Source: JACVRW01 sp963825345 (GTDB lineage Bacteria > Actinomycetota > Thermoleophilia > Solirubrobacterales > Thermoleophilaceae). Taken from it: a stretch of DNA of 64,000 nucleotides. The notes beneath the pieces were generated by a model. That model had not been told where the DNA came from, did no database searches, and saw only the letters and a list, made by a program, of their open reading frames with translations. Where the stretch lies: positions 62,001-126,000 of the forward strand of contig CAWGSQ010000001.1 in the NCBI GenBank assembly GCA_963825345.1, in the 5' to 3' direction. A program made the translations under genes and the position numbers. Below are positions 1 through 9,863 of this stretch, in pieces; position 1 is the first letter of the stretch, and each line of letters starts with the position of its first letter.

Positions 1-529
1 CGATCCTCACCGAGGAGGCGCACTTCGGCGGATCGCTGGCAGACCTGCGCGAGGCCCGCGCGGCGACGCGAGCTGCCGATCCTCCGCAAGGACTTCACGA
101 TCGACCCGTACCAGCTCTACGAGGCGAAGCTCGCCGGGGCGGACGCCGTGCTGCTCGTGGTGGGCTCGCTCGACGACCGCAGCTGGCCTCGCTGTACGCG
201 CAGGCGCGCGAGCTCGACCTCGACGCGCTCGTGGAGATCCACGACGACGAGGAGCTCGAGCGCGCGCTCGAGCTCGACTGCGACGTGATCGGGATCAACA
301 ACCGCAACCTCGAGGACTTCAGCGTCGACATCCAGCGCACCTTCGACCTGCTCGCCGACGTGCCGGCGGGCAAGGTCGTGGTGTCGGAGTCGGGCATCCA
401 CCACCGCGACCAGATCGACGAGCTGGAGCAGGTGGGCGTGGACGCGGTGCTGATCGGAGAGGCGCTCATGCGCGCGCCCGACCCGGAGGCCGCGGCACGC
501 GAGCTCACGCATTCGCAGATCCTGGCGCT
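1..529 (+). CDS. trpC: Indole-3-glycerol-phosphate synthase, 3' part, frameshifted
   Basis: This is the C-terminal part of the TIM-barrel enzyme that closes CdRP to indole-3-glycerol phosphate in tryptophan synthesis. The reading passes through three frames: 'ILTEEAHFGGSLADLREA' from base 3, then 'LPILRKDFTIDPYQLYEAK' after about base 68, then 'LASLYAQARELDLDALVEIH' after about base 185. The conserved barrel motifs GINNRNL and VSESGI are intact around 292-400. The final frame has no stop and runs straight into the next gene; a one-base correction near 505-510 would end it at the TGA 529-531. I treat the shifts as sequence errors. The N-terminus lies outside the window. Confidence 0.88.
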
Positions 530-547
530 GAACCCATCGGCCCGGGC

Positions 548-553
548 TAGCGT
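548..553 (+). promoter_or_regulatory. -10-like element TAGCGT before the MoxR gene
   Basis: TAGCGT lies 19 bases before the ATG at 573. It fits the TAnnnT series seen before many genes in this window, although the spacing is longer than the usual 6-10 bases. No convincing -35 is visible. Confidence 0.35.
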
Positions 554-572
554 ATCCCTACCATGGTGGTGC

Positions 573-1523
573 ATGTCGACCGTCCCTGAGCTCGACCCGC
601 CCGCGGTAGCCGAGCTCGGCGCGCGCCTCCGGGACAACATCGCCCGCGCGGTGAAGGCCCCGGACCCGGTGATCCGCGACGTGCTCGTGGCGCTGTTCGC
701 CGAGGGCCACGTGCTGATCGAGGACTACCCGGGGGTCGGCAAGACCGCCCTGGCCCGCGCGCTCGCCCGTTCGGTCGACGCCGAGTACGCCCGCATCCAG
801 TGCACCGCCGACCTGCTGCCCGCCGACGTGGTCGGCACGAACGTCTACAACCAGCGCGAGAACCGCTTCGAGTTCCGGCCCGGCCCGGTGTTCGCGAACG
901 TCGTGCTGGTGGACGAGGTGAACCGCGCCTCGCCGAAGACCCAGTCCGGCCTGCTCGAGTGCATGCAGGAGCGGCACGTGACCGTGGACAGGCACACGCA
1001 CGAGCTGGCCCGGCCGTTCATCGTGGTCGCGACGCAGAACCCGGTCGAGTACGAGGGCACCTACCCGCTGCCCGAGGCGCAGCTCGACCGCTTCATGGTG
1101 CGCGTCTCGCTCGGCTACCCGTCCGCGGACCAGGAGAGCCAGATGCTGCTCGACCACGCCGAGAGCGACCGCGTGCTCGACCTCGAGTCCGTGGCCGACG
1201 TGGCCGGCATACTCGCCGCGCAGACCGCCGCCGGGGCGGTGCACGGCAGCGAGGCGCTGCGCCGCTACGTCGTCGCGATCCTGGACGCCACGCGCGCCGA
1301 CCCGCGTGTGGACCTCGGCGCGAGCCCGCGTGCCGGCCTGATGCTGTTCCGCGCCGCGAAGGCCTACGCCGCGCTCGACGGGCGCGACCACGCGCTGCCG
1401 GACGACGTGCAGAAGCTCGCCGGCGCCGTGCTCACCCACCGCCTGCTGCTCGCTCCCGGCACCGGCTCCGACGAGCGCGCCGTGGTCGTCCGCGACGCGC
1501 TGGAGCGGGTTCCGGCGCTCTGA
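573..1523 (+). CDS. MoxR-family AAA+ ATPase
   Basis: A 316-residue AAA+ ATPase of the MoxR/RavA group, thought to act as a chaperone for maturation of extracellular or membrane-linked proteins. Walker A is 'DYPGVGKTALA', Walker B 'VVLVDEVNRASPKTQ', and the sensor/arginine region 'LPEAQLDRFMVRV' is present, followed by the C-terminal lid domain. The ATG at 573 was chosen because upstream codons in this frame belong to trpC. It sits directly before a DUF58 gene and a transglutaminase gene, the classical MoxR-DUF58-TgpA module, so the three probably work together at the cell envelope. Confidence 0.93.
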   Translation: MSTVPELDPPAVAELGARLRDNIARAVKAPDPVIRDVLVALFAEGHVLIEDYPGVGKTALARALARSVDAEYARIQCTADLLPADVVGTNVYNQRENRFEFRPGPVFANVVLVDEVNRASPKTQSGLLECMQERHVTVDRHTHELARPFIVVATQNPVEYEGTYPLPEAQLDRFMVRVSLGYPSADQESQMLLDHAESDRVLDLESVADVAGILAAQTAAGAVHGSEALRRYVVAILDATRADPRVDLGASPRAGLMLFRAAKAYAALDGRDHALPDDVQKLAGAVLTHRLLLAPGTGSDERAVVVRDALERVPAL

Positions 1524-1530
1524 CGGGCTG

Positions 1531-2652
1531 ATGCTCCGCCCCCTCTTCACGGCGCTGCTCGGAGTGGCGCTGTGCCTGGCCGGGGGCACGTTCGACACGG
1601 CGTCGCTGTACGTGCCCGGCGTGGGCCTGATCGTGCTGGCGGTGGGCGCCGTCGTCTGGGTGCGGCTGGCGGCCAGCGGCGCCACCGTCGAGCGCGTGCC
1701 GGGCCCGCACACCGTCGTGGAGGAGGAGCCGTATCCGCTGCGCGTGGAGGTGCGGAGCGGGTTGCTGCCGCCGCCCGGAGGCGAGCTGCTCGAGCCGCTG
1801 CTCGGCTGGCCGGTGCCCGTGGCCGGCCGCTGGTCGCGGCGGCTGCGCATCAACGTGCGCTTCTCGCGGCGCGGACGGCGGGTGCTCGAGCCCGAGCTGC
1901 TCGTGATCCGCGACCCGATGCGGCTCTACTCGCGCGAGATCGAGGGCCGGGGCGGGGAGGAGGTGCTCGTGCTTCCGCGGGTCGAGCCGGTGACCGCCCC
2001 CGGCAGCGGCGGCGCGGGCGCCGGGGCCCAGGCCGGGCTCGGCGCGCAGCCGAGCCTCTCGGGGAGGCGCCTCGACGCGTCCGCGGCCGAGCTCGAGATC
2101 GACGGGCTGCGCGCCTACCGGGAGGGCGCGCCCGCCTCGCGCATCCACTGGCCGTCCGTGGCGCGCCACGGCGAGATGCTCGAGCGCCGCCTGGTCGCGG
2201 AGCTCGACTCGGCTCCGCTGATCGTGATGGACCCGTCCAACCCCGCGGACGAGGAGGCGCTCGACAAGGCGGTGCGGGCCGCCGCCTCGCTGTGCGTCTG
2301 GCTCGCACGGCAGGACGGCTGCGCCGTGCTGCTGCCCGGCGACCGGCGCCCGATCGACATCAGCCACGACCTCGGCGCCTGGCCGGCGGTGCACGCCCGG
2401 CTCGCGCTCGTGGAGGAGGGCGCCGCCCCGGCCGGGGGCGTGCTCGGCCCGCGCGGCGGCGCGGTGATCTGGGTCACCGGGGCGGACCTGCGCGCCACGC
2501 CGCGCGCTCTCGAGCGGCTGCCCGCCGGGTCGCGCTACGTGGTCGCGCCCGGTGCGCTACCCGGCGTGCGGCCCGCGTTCGAGGTGGCCGGCTGCACCGG
2601 CTGCCTCGTGGAGCGGGCGCGGCGTGCCACCGGCACCCGGAGCGCGGCATGA
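1531..2652 (+). CDS. DUF58 domain-containing protein
   Basis: A 373-residue protein with two hydrophobic N-terminal segments (residues about 5-45), then a soluble part carrying the DUF58 signature 'EIDGLRAYREGAPASRIHW' near residue 190 and a degenerate von Willebrand A-like fold ('APLIVMDPSNP'). Such proteins are almost always encoded beside MoxR ATPases and are regarded as their partners. It begins 7 bases after the MoxR stop and its TGA overlaps the next ATG (ATGA at 2649), so translation is probably coupled. Exact biochemical role is unknown. Confidence 0.9.
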   Translation: MLRPLFTALLGVALCLAGGTFDTASLYVPGVGLIVLAVGAVVWVRLAASGATVERVPGPHTVVEEEPYPLRVEVRSGLLPPPGGELLEPLLGWPVPVAGRWSRRLRINVRFSRRGRRVLEPELLVIRDPMRLYSREIEGRGGEEVLVLPRVEPVTAPGSGGAGAGAQAGLGAQPSLSGRRLDASAAELEIDGLRAYREGAPASRIHWPSVARHGEMLERRLVAELDSAPLIVMDPSNPADEEALDKAVRAAASLCVWLARQDGCAVLLPGDRRPIDISHDLGAWPAVHARLALVEEGAAPAGGVLGPRGGAVIWVTGADLRATPRALERLPAGSRYVVAPGALPGVRPAFEVAGCTGCLVERARRATGTRSAA

Positions 2653-5029
2653 GCGTGGTCTGGCCGCACCCCCGCGCCGGCCGCGGCAGGAGCCCGCGCC
2701 CGCCTCCACCGGCAGCGCGCGCTCCGCCGCAGCGGTCACGCACGACTCGCTCGTGATGCGGCTGGTCGCCTTCGCAGCGCTGGCCGCGTTCGCCGCGGCG
2801 CACTGGGGGATGCTCGTCGAGGACGCGCCAGTCGGCCGCACGCTGCTGGTGCTGCTGGTGGCCACCGGCGGCGCCGCCGCGCTTGGGCTGCTCCCGCGAG
2901 CGCCGCTGCCGCGCCCGGCGCTGCACGCGCTCGCCGCCGCGATCGGGGTCGCGACACTGGCCCTTGGGCTGATGGCGGCGGGCCTTCCCGGCCGCCTGCT
3001 GCTGCCGGCGCACTGGAGCGAGTTTGCGGACGGCCTGGACCGGGGCCTCGCCGGCATGCAGGACGTGTCGTGGCCCTACGACGGCCCCGACACCTGGATC
3101 CGCCGGACGATCCTGTTCGGCGTGCCCGCGCTCCTCACGGTCGCGGTCGCGCTCGCCTTCTGGCCCGCGCGCCGCGCGGGTCGCGGCGCTGCGCATAGCG
3201 GGGCTCGTGGCACTGCTGCTCCTGTACGGCACCGCCGTGACCGAGCACGATCCGGGCGCGCCGGCGCTGCGCGGCCTGGCGCTGCTGCTCCTGGTCGGCC
3301 GGCTGGCTGTGGCTGCCGCGCATGCCGAGGCGCGAGGCGGCCGTCGGGGCCGCTGTGGTGGCGAGCGTCGGGGTGCTGTCGCTCCCGCTGGCCGCCGCGC
3401 TCGACGGCGAGCGCGCCTGGTGGGACTACAGGGCGTGGAGCTGGTTCGGCAGGGGCGAGGCGATCACGTTCGACTGGTCCCACGAGTACGGGCCGCTCGA
3501 CTGGTCGCGGGCCGGCGCCACGGTGCTGAACGTGAAGTCGGACCGGCCGCACTACTGGAAGGCCGAGGTGCTGGACTCGTTCGACGGCCTGCGCTGGGTG
3601 CGCTCCGCGGCGGCCGACGACAACCGCTTCGGCGCCGAGGTGGCGTTCGGGGCCTCGATCCCGGAGGGCCGCTGGGACTACCACGAGTACAACCCGGACT
3701 GGGACGAGCGCATCCGCTTCACCGTGCGCTCGCTCTCCAGCGACATGGTCGTGGGCGCGGGCATGACGCTCCGGGTCGACGGCGTGGGCGGCGCGAGGCC
3801 GAGCTCGGACGGGACCACGCGCCTGCGGCGAGGGTCATGCTCGAGAAGGGCGACTCGTACTTCGTCCGCGCCTATGCGCCGAACCCCACGAAGGAGCAGC
3901 TGGAGGGCGTGCCGGACGGCTACTCGCGGCGATCTGATCGGTCTACACACAGATCCAGCTCCCCAACCCCGGCGAGAGCGCAACCGAGGGCCTGGGGCTT
4001 CAGGGCGACGCCGCGCGCGCGAGCAGGCGGCCCTGGCGCGCGAGAACGTGTTCGTGCCCCTGCGGGGCGACCCCACGAGCGGCTCGGGCCCGACGCCGAG
4101 CGCTGCAATCAGGCGCTCGCCCTACGAGCGCATGTACGACCTCGCCCAGCGACTCACCGCAGACCAGCCGAACGCCTACGCCGCCGTCAAGAACGTGGAG
4201 CGCTACCTGCAGCACACCTTCACGTACTCGGAGCGCGTGCCCACGCGCCCGATCCCGCTGATGGGCTTCCTCTACGAGGACAAGCGCGGCTACTGCCAGC
4301 AGTTCTCAGGCGCGATGGCGCTGATGCTGCGCATGGCCGGCATCCCGGCGCGCGTGGCCGCGGGCTTCTCCCCGGGCTCGTTCAACAAGGACACCGAGCG
4401 AGTACCGCGTCCGGGACCTCGACGCGCACTCGTGGGTGGAGGTCTGGTTCACCGGCATCGGCTGGGTGCCGTTCGACCCGACGCCCGCACGCTCGCCGGC
4501 GCAGTCGCAGTCGAGTGCGCTCGCCACGAGCGCAGCGGCCGCAGACGCGGGCGAGGTGCAGACGCGCCAGGGCGTGGCCGCCTCCGAGCGCGGCACGGAC
4601 ACGGGCGCCGGCCTCGGCTCCGACGGCGGGAACGGCTGGCTCGTGCCGGTGCTCCTGCTGCTGCTGGCGGCGCCGCTCGCGGCGGGCGCGCTCGTGCTCG
4701 GGAATCGCGTTCGCCGGCTTCGCGGCCTCGGGCCCGACGAGCTCGCGGAGGTCCAGCTCTCAGAGCTGCGGCGCGCGCTCGTGCGGCTCGACTGGGAGCT
4801 TCCGGCGTCGACCACGCTGCTGGGGCTCGAGCGGCGGCTCGGGCGCTTCGCGGGACCCGCCTCGGAGGCATATGCCGAGGCGCTGCGAGCGAACCGCTAC
4901 GACCCGCGTGCGCCGGCCGCGCCCGCACTCAGCGAGCGCAGGGCCGTGCGCAGGGAGCTCAGCCGCGGCAGCATCTTCGACAGGTTGCGCGGGCTCGTGG
5001 CCATCCCGCCGGGCGCGCCGCGCTCGTAG
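2649..5029 (+). CDS. TgpA-like membrane transglutaminase (DUF3488/DUF4129), multiply frameshifted
   Basis: Third member of the MoxR-DUF58 module. N-terminal membrane helices ('LVAFAALAAFAAAHWGML', 'ALRIAGLVALLLLYGTAV') precede an extracytoplasmic region, a transglutaminase-like core, a late helix ('WLVPVLLLLLAAPLAAG') and a DUF4129-type cytoplasmic tail ending at the TAG 5027-5029. The catalytic triad is readable: Cys in 'GYCQQFS' (codon 4294), His in 'LDAHSWVEVWF' (codon 4427), Asp in 'WVPFDPTP' (codon 4475). At least seven frame changes are needed (near 2685, 3175, 3315, 3835, 3935, 4015, 4400). With every catalytic residue kept and other genes nearby broken the same way, sequence error is more likely than gene decay. 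Confidence 0.85.
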
Positions 5030-5071
5030 ACATTTACCCAAGCGTAAGGTCCGCGCACTAAACCTCAGTGC

Positions 5072-6302
5072 ATGACCACAAGAACCCCGCTCGCCAACCT
5101 CCTCGCAGGTGCACTCGGCGGCCTGATCGTGCTGACGATCGGCGCGGTCCTGATCGCCACCAACGTGATCGATACGGGTGACACCAAGACCGTTGTGCGA
5201 GAGGCGTGCCGCCGCGCAGCCGACCAACGCCTCCACCGCGACGCACGCGGCCGCACGCCCGGCGAGATCTACAAGGAGGAGGGGCGCGGGGTGGTCTTCG
5301 TCCAGTCCCAGGGTGTCTCGTCGGACAGCGAGTCGCCGTTCGGCGCTCCTCAGGAGGGAACCGCGACCGGCTCGGGCTTCGTGGTGGACAACGACGGCAC
5401 GATCATCACCAACGCCCACGTGGTCGAGGGCGCGGACAGCGTCCAGGTGCGCTTCGACGACAACGGCGACTTCGTGGACGCCGACGTGAAGGGCGTCGAC
5501 ACCTCAACCGACATCGCGGTGCTGAAGGTCGATCCGTCGGACGTGGACGGCGGCCTCACCCCGATTCCGCTCGGCGACTCCTCGAAGGCCGAGGTCGGCG
5601 ATCCCGTGATCGCGATCGGCAATCCGTTCGGCTACAGCCGCACGGTCACCACGGGCATCGTCTCCGGCCTTCAGCGCGAGATCCAGGCGCCCAACGGCTT
5701 CACGATCCCGGACGTGATCCAGACCGACGCCTCGATCAACCCGGGCAACTCCGGTGGTCCGCTGCTCGACGCGAACGGGCGCGTGATCGGCATCAACTCG
5801 CAGATCGCCACCGGCGGCGGCCAGGGCTCGGTCGGCATCGGCTTCGCCGTCCCGATCAACACCGCCAAGAACCTGCTGCCGGACCTGAAGGCCGGCGAGA
5901 CCATCGAGCGCGCCTACCTCGGCGTGCAGATGCAGGACGTGAGCAGCCAGCTCGCCGAGGACCTCAACCTGGCGGCCGACGAGGGCGCGCTCGTGGTCGA
6001 GGTCACGGAGGACAGCCCGGCCGAGAAGGCGGGCCTCCGCGGAGGTCGCACCGAGACCTCCCAGGGGGTCCCGGCCGGCGGCGACCTGATCGTCGCGGTG
6101 GACGGGAAGGCGGTGAGCGACTCGAGCGAGGTCGCGAGCGCGATCGCCGCAGAAGCGCCCAGGCGACAAGGCGGAGATCACCTACTACCGCGGCGACTCG
6201 AAGAAGACCGTGACGGTCGAGCTCGCCAAGCGCCCGCAGTCAGCCGATCAGCCCTCCTCGGATGAGGGCGGCGACGGCGACGGCGGCGGGCTGTTGCCCT
6301 AG
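5072..6302 (+). CDS. HtrA/DegP-like serine protease with PDZ domain
   Basis: Membrane-anchored S1C protease for envelope protein quality control. One N-terminal helix (residues about 8-32, 'LAGALGGLIVLTIGAVLIA') is followed by a trypsin-like domain with His116 ('TNAHVV'), Asp147 ('TDIAVLKV') and Ser227 ('NPGNSGGPL'), then a C-terminal PDZ domain ('AYLGVQMQDV', 'SPAEKAGLRGG'). One extra base near 6160 breaks the frame; restoring it gives 'KAEITYYRGDSKKTVTVELA' and a stop at 6300-6302. Residues from 5205 to 5265 look scrambled and may hide a compensating pair of shifts. A possible -10 (TAAACC, 5059-5064) sits 7 bases before the ATG, so it likely has its own promoter. Confidence 0.92.
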
Positions 6303-6329
6303 CCGCGCGCCTGCCACGATAGGCGGGCG

Positions 6330-7009
6330 ATGACCCGCGTCAAGATCTGCGGAATCACGGCGCTCGAGGACGCCCACCGGGCGGTGGACCTCGGCGCCTG
6401 GGCGCTCGGCATGATCTTCTGGCCGGGCAGCCCGCGCGCGTGTCCGCTCGAGCAGGCCGAGGCGATCGGCGCGCAGCTCCACCGGCGCGTCGAGCTCGCC
6501 GGCGTGTTCGTGAACGCCACGCTCGACCATGTGGCGGAGACGGCGGACGTCTGCCATTTCACCCTGCTCCAGCTCCACGGCGACGAGGGCCCCGCCTACT
6601 GCCAGGAGGCCGCGCGCCGCACCGGCTGCCGGGTGATCAAGGCCGCGCGCGTGCGCGACGCCGCGCAGGTCCAGGCGCTGCGGGCCTACCGGACCGACTT
6701 CCACATGCTCGACGCGCACTCCGACCGCGCGCCGGGCGGCACCGGGGAGAGCTTCGACTGGGGGCTCGCCCGCCTGCACCCGGGCAACCCGCCGCTGATC
6801 CTGTCGGGCGGGCTGACGCCGGACAACGTCGGCGAGGCGATCGCCGCCGTGAGTCCGTTCGCGGTCGACACGGCGAGCGGCACGGAGGCCGAGCCCGGGC
6901 CGCAAGGACCCGGCCAAGCTGACCGCCTTCTTCCGTGCGGTCGAGGCCGCCGACCACGTGGTCGTGCGTGAGGTCGCGGGCGAATGCCCGCGACGGAGCG
7001 ATGGGTTGA
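6330..7009 (+). CDS. trpF: Phosphoribosylanthranilate isomerase, frameshifted near the 3' end
   Basis: Converts N-(5-phosphoribosyl)anthranilate to CdRP, the step before TrpC. Start 'MTRVKICGI' carries the conserved KICG motif; 'LQLHGDE', 'HMLDAHSDRAPGGTGESFDW' and 'ILSGGLTPDNV' are family hallmarks, and the phosphate-binding end is 'AVDTASGTE'. An extra G near 6897 breaks the frame; restored, it reads 'GRKDPAKLTAFFRAVEAADH'. That frame has no stop before trpB, so the exact C-terminus is uncertain: one further +1 would give TGA 7007-7009, overlapping the trpB start as TTGA, whereas the uncorrected frame stops at 6969-6971. Confidence 0.88.
6973..6994. other. Perfect 9-bp hairpin at the trpF-trpB junction
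   Basis: GTCGCGGGC and GCCCGCGAC (6973-6981 and 6986-6994) pair perfectly around the four-base loop GAAT. It ends 11 bases before the TTG start of trpB, so in the mRNA it would sit right at the trpB ribosome-binding region. There is no T-run, so it is not a standard terminator. A role in translation coupling or RNA stability is only inference. Confidence 0.6.
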
Positions 7010-8194
7010 GCGCTCCGCCGCTCGAGCGGCGCTTCGGCCCCTACGGCGGCCGCTACGTGCCCGAGACCCTCATCCCGGCGCTCGACGAGCTCGAGCGCGA
7101 GTGGTCGGCCGCCCGGGCGGACCCGGCCTTCATGGCGGAGCTCGACGCGCTCCTGCGCGACTACGTGGGCCGCCCGACGCCGCTCTACCACGCCCACCGG
7201 CTCTCGGAGGTGGTGGGCGGCGCGGTCTGGCTGAAGCGCGAGGACCTCACCCACACCGGCTCGCACAAGATCAACAACGCGCTGGGCCAGGCGCTGCTCG
7301 CTCAGCGCATGGGGAAGCCGCGCGTGATCGCCGAGACGGGCGCCGGCCAGCACGGCGTGGCGGCGGCCACGGCCTGCGCGCTGCTCGGGCTGGAGTGCGT
7401 CGTCTACATGGGCACCGAGGACATGCGCCGCCAGGAGCCGAACGTGCAGCGCATGCGCCTGCTGGGCGCTGAGGTGCAGGGCGTGGACGCCGGCGCGCGC
7501 ACGCTCAAGGAGGCGGTCTCGGCGGCAATCCGCGACTGGGTCGCGAACGTGGAGTCCACGCACTACGTGATCGGCTCGTGCGTGGGGCCGGCGCCCTATC
7601 CGGCGCTGGTGCGCGACCTCCAGCGCCGCATCGGCGACGAGGCGCGCGCCCAGCTGCTCGACCAGGCCGGACGGCTCCCGGACCGCGCGGTCGCCTGCGT
7701 GGGCGGGGGCTCCAACGCGATCGGCACGTTCATCCCGTTCGTGAACGACACGGAGGTCGAGCTGATCGGCGTCGAGGCCGCGGGGGAGGGGCTCACCACG
7801 CAGCGCCACTCCGCGCCGCTCACCACGGGCGCGCGTGGCGTGCTCCACGGAGCGCTCACCGGCGGTGATCCAGGACGAGGAGGGCCAGATCCTCGAGGCC
7901 CACTCGATCTCAGCGGGTCTCGACTACCCGGGCGTGGGCCCCGAGCACGCCTGGCTGCGCGACTCCGGGCGCGTCCGCTACGAGGCCGTCGAGGACGGCG
8001 CCGCCGTGGACGCGTTCCACCGGGTGGCGGAGCTCGAGGGCATCCTGCCGGCGCTCGAGTCCTCGCACGCGGTCGCGTGGGTGCTGGCGAATCCGTCGCC
8101 CGGTCTCAGCCTGATCACGCTGTCGGGGCGGGGGGACAAGGATTTGGCCGAGGTGTTGGCGCTCCGGATGAGCATCGAATCGGCGCTTCGCTGA
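7006..8194 (+). CDS. trpB: Tryptophan synthase beta chain, frameshifted
   Basis: PLP enzyme that condenses indole with serine. The N-terminus 'SAPPLERRFGPYGGRYVPE' fits the family and starts at TTG 7006, preceded by GGAG. The PLP lysine is Lys88 in 'HTGSHKINNALGQ'; the cofactor phosphate loop 'CVGGGSNAIG' and the C-terminal 'HSISAGLDYPGVGPEHAWL' are intact. One extra G near 7862 ('ALT/AVIQDEEGQI') splits the gene between two frames. The present frame stops at 8192-8194, inside trpA; with another one-base correction it would end at TGA 8169-8171, giving a normal ATGA overlap with trpA. Confidence 0.94.
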
Positions 8195-8936
8195 GAACGG
8201 CAAGCGCGCCGCTCTCATGCCGTATTTGATGGGCGGTTATCCGAGCATTGAGGGATCGGTTTCGGCCGGGTTGGCGGCTGTCGATGCGGGTGCTGATCTG
8301 CTGGAGCTCGGGATTCCGTTCTCGGATCCGCTGGCGGATGGGCCTGTGATCCATGCGGCTGGGACGGAGGCGCTGGCTGCGGGGGCAACGCCGCACGCGG
8401 TGCTCGGGGTTTGTGAACAGCTTGCGGTGAGGGTGCCGGTGGTGTTGATGGTCTACGCGAACATCGTTCTCACTGCCGGGGTTGAGGCCTTTGCTTTGAA
8501 GGCGGCCGCGGCGGGGGCGTCCGGGCTGATCGTTCCGGATCTTCCGCACGACGAGGCCGGTGAGTTGCGGGAGGCGTGCGATGCCGAGGGCCTGGCGCTT
8601 GTGCCGTTGGTGGCGCCCACGACCACGCCCGAGCGGATCGCCGACATCGGCGCCGACGCGCGCGGCTTCGTCTACACGGTCTCGCTCAAGGGGACCACCG
8701 GAGAGCGCAGCGAGCTGCCGCCGGGCCTGGCCGACACGGTCAGCCGCGTGCGCGCCGCAACCGAGGTGCCGGTGGCGGTGGGCTTCGGCATTTCGACGCC
8801 GGAGCAGGCCCGCTCCGTGGCCGAGATCGCCGACGGGGTGATCGTGGGAACCCGCGTGGTCCGCGCAGCCGGCGAGGGCGGGGCCGCGGCTGTCGGGCAG
8901 CTGGTGGGCGAGCTCGCGGCCGCGCTGCGGGCCTAA
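8168..8936 (+). CDS. trpA: Tryptophan synthase alpha chain
   Basis: Cleaves indole-3-glycerol phosphate to indole and hands it to TrpB. I place the start at ATG 8168 because it restores the usual N-terminus 'MSIESAFAENGKRAALMPY' once an extra C near 8185 is removed; the uninterrupted frame alone begins at ATG 8217. Motifs 'LELGIPFSDPLADGP' (catalytic Glu and Asp), 'LVAPTTTPERI' and 'PVAVGFGIS' are present. The first half (to about 8610) uses many T-ending and TTG codons (TAT, TTG, GGT, GTT, CTT), unlike the second half and all neighbours, which suggests a mosaic gene or a chimeric assembly. Confidence 0.93.
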
Positions 8937-9028
8937 GCGGCAGCACCGAGGGGGCCCGAGGGCTGGGCGGGCATCTCGGCTCGCATAGCGGGCCTGCGAT
9001 GACCCACCTGGGCGCGACGGGCTTGCGT

Positions 9029-9034
9029 TAGGCT
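9029..9034 (+). promoter_or_regulatory. -10-like element TAGGCT
   Basis: TAGGCT stands 9 bases before the ATG at 9044, the spacing repeated before other leading genes here. It implies a leader of only a few bases. No clear -35 is seen. Confidence 0.45.
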
Positions 9035-9043
9035 GACCCCACT

Positions 9044-9642
9044 ATGGCCCACTCAAAAGCAGCCGAGCGCACCGGTTCTGAGACCGCGCCCGAGGCGCCC
9101 GCAAAGTCGGACGCGAAGCCCCAGCGCAAGCGCATAACGAGGCGCAAGGCCGTCGAGCAGCACCTGCGCAGCTACTTCGAGGCGATGGATCGCCGCGACG
9201 TCGAGGCGCATGGTCTCGCACTGGCGCGAGGACGGCGTCGACGACATGGTGCCCGGTGGGCATCCTGCGTGGCCGCGACGAGCTGCGCCAGTACTTCAAG
9301 TCCGTGTTCGCGGCCGCGCCCGACGCGAGCACGACCGTGACCCGCCTGGTCGCGGGCGAGCAGAGCTGTGCGGTCGAGTGGCGCTTCGAGGGCACGTTCG
9401 ACGGCGCGCCGTACCTGGGCATCGAGCCGACCGGCAAGCACATCGAGCTTCGCGGGTTCGACCTGTTCGAGCTCGAGGACGGCGAGATCGTCAGCAACAC
9501 CGGCTACTTCGACGGCGCCTCGTTCGCGCGCCAGATCGGGATGCTGCCGGCGGACGGCTCGGGCGCGGATCGCGCGATGAAGAGCGCCTTCAACGCCGTC
9601 ACGAAGTTGCGGCGCGCCGTCGCGGAGCGCAAAAGCGCCTGA
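9044..9642 (+). CDS. SnoaL/NTF2-like (ester cyclase family) protein, frameshifted
   Basis: A basic N-terminal extension ('KPQRKRITRRKAVEQHL') leads into an NTF2-like alpha+beta barrel: 'SYFEAMDRRDVEA', 'MVSHWREDGVDDMV', 'GRDELRQYFKSVFAAAPD', 'GIEPTGKHIELRGFDLFEL'. The last motif is typical of SnoaL-like ester cyclase relatives. Two extra C bases, near 9210 and 9255, move the reading through all three frames; both are simple to correct. The substrate cannot be predicted. Its TGA overlaps the ATG of the next small gene (9640-9644). Confidence 0.78.
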
Positions 9643-9807
9643 TGGCGGTGCTCGTCGCGCTCACGGTCGGGCTGGTCTGGTGGATCACGGCCTGCGGCCT
9701 TCGGCATCAAGGCGTTCGACGCGTTCCTGCTCACCGCCGCCCTTGTCGTGGGCGCCGCGGCGGTCCAGATCACCAAGCCGTTCATCGATCAGATGCTGGG
9801 GCCGTGA
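9642..9807 (+). CDS. Small two-helix membrane protein, frameshifted
   Basis: About 54 residues: 'MAVLVALTVGLVWWITA' forms one helix and, after an extra C near 9700 is removed, 'FGIKAFDAFLLTAALVVGA' forms the second, ending 'QITKPFIDQMLGP'. It overlaps the preceding SnoaL-like gene as TGATG and ends 56 bases before the convergent pfk. I do not recognise a function. Confidence 0.65.
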
Positions 9808-9810
9808 GGT

Positions 9811-9842
9811 AGCCGAGCCCGAGGAGCAGGGCGCCGGCTTCT
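9811..9842. terminator. Hairpin between convergent genes
   Basis: AGCCG/CGGCT outer arms (9811-9815, 9835-9839) and GCCC/GGGC inner arms (9817-9820, 9829-9832) form a stem just after the plus-strand stop, followed by TTCT. Its place between two convergent genes supports termination. Confidence 0.5.
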
Positions 9843-9863
9843 AGCTCCGCGCCCGCTCGCCCG

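Noticed and set aside
231..1523. A single open frame joining the end of trpC to the MoxR ATPase, which could be read as a fusion protein
   Set aside because: trpC is already broken twice within 200 bases, a TGA appears after one further one-base correction (529-531), and the MoxR part has its own ATG. A fused TrpC-MoxR makes no functional sense.
8405..8425. TTTGTGAACAGC inside trpA, resembling half of a Rex operator
   Set aside because: The second half-site is missing and it lies inside a coding region far from rex targets.
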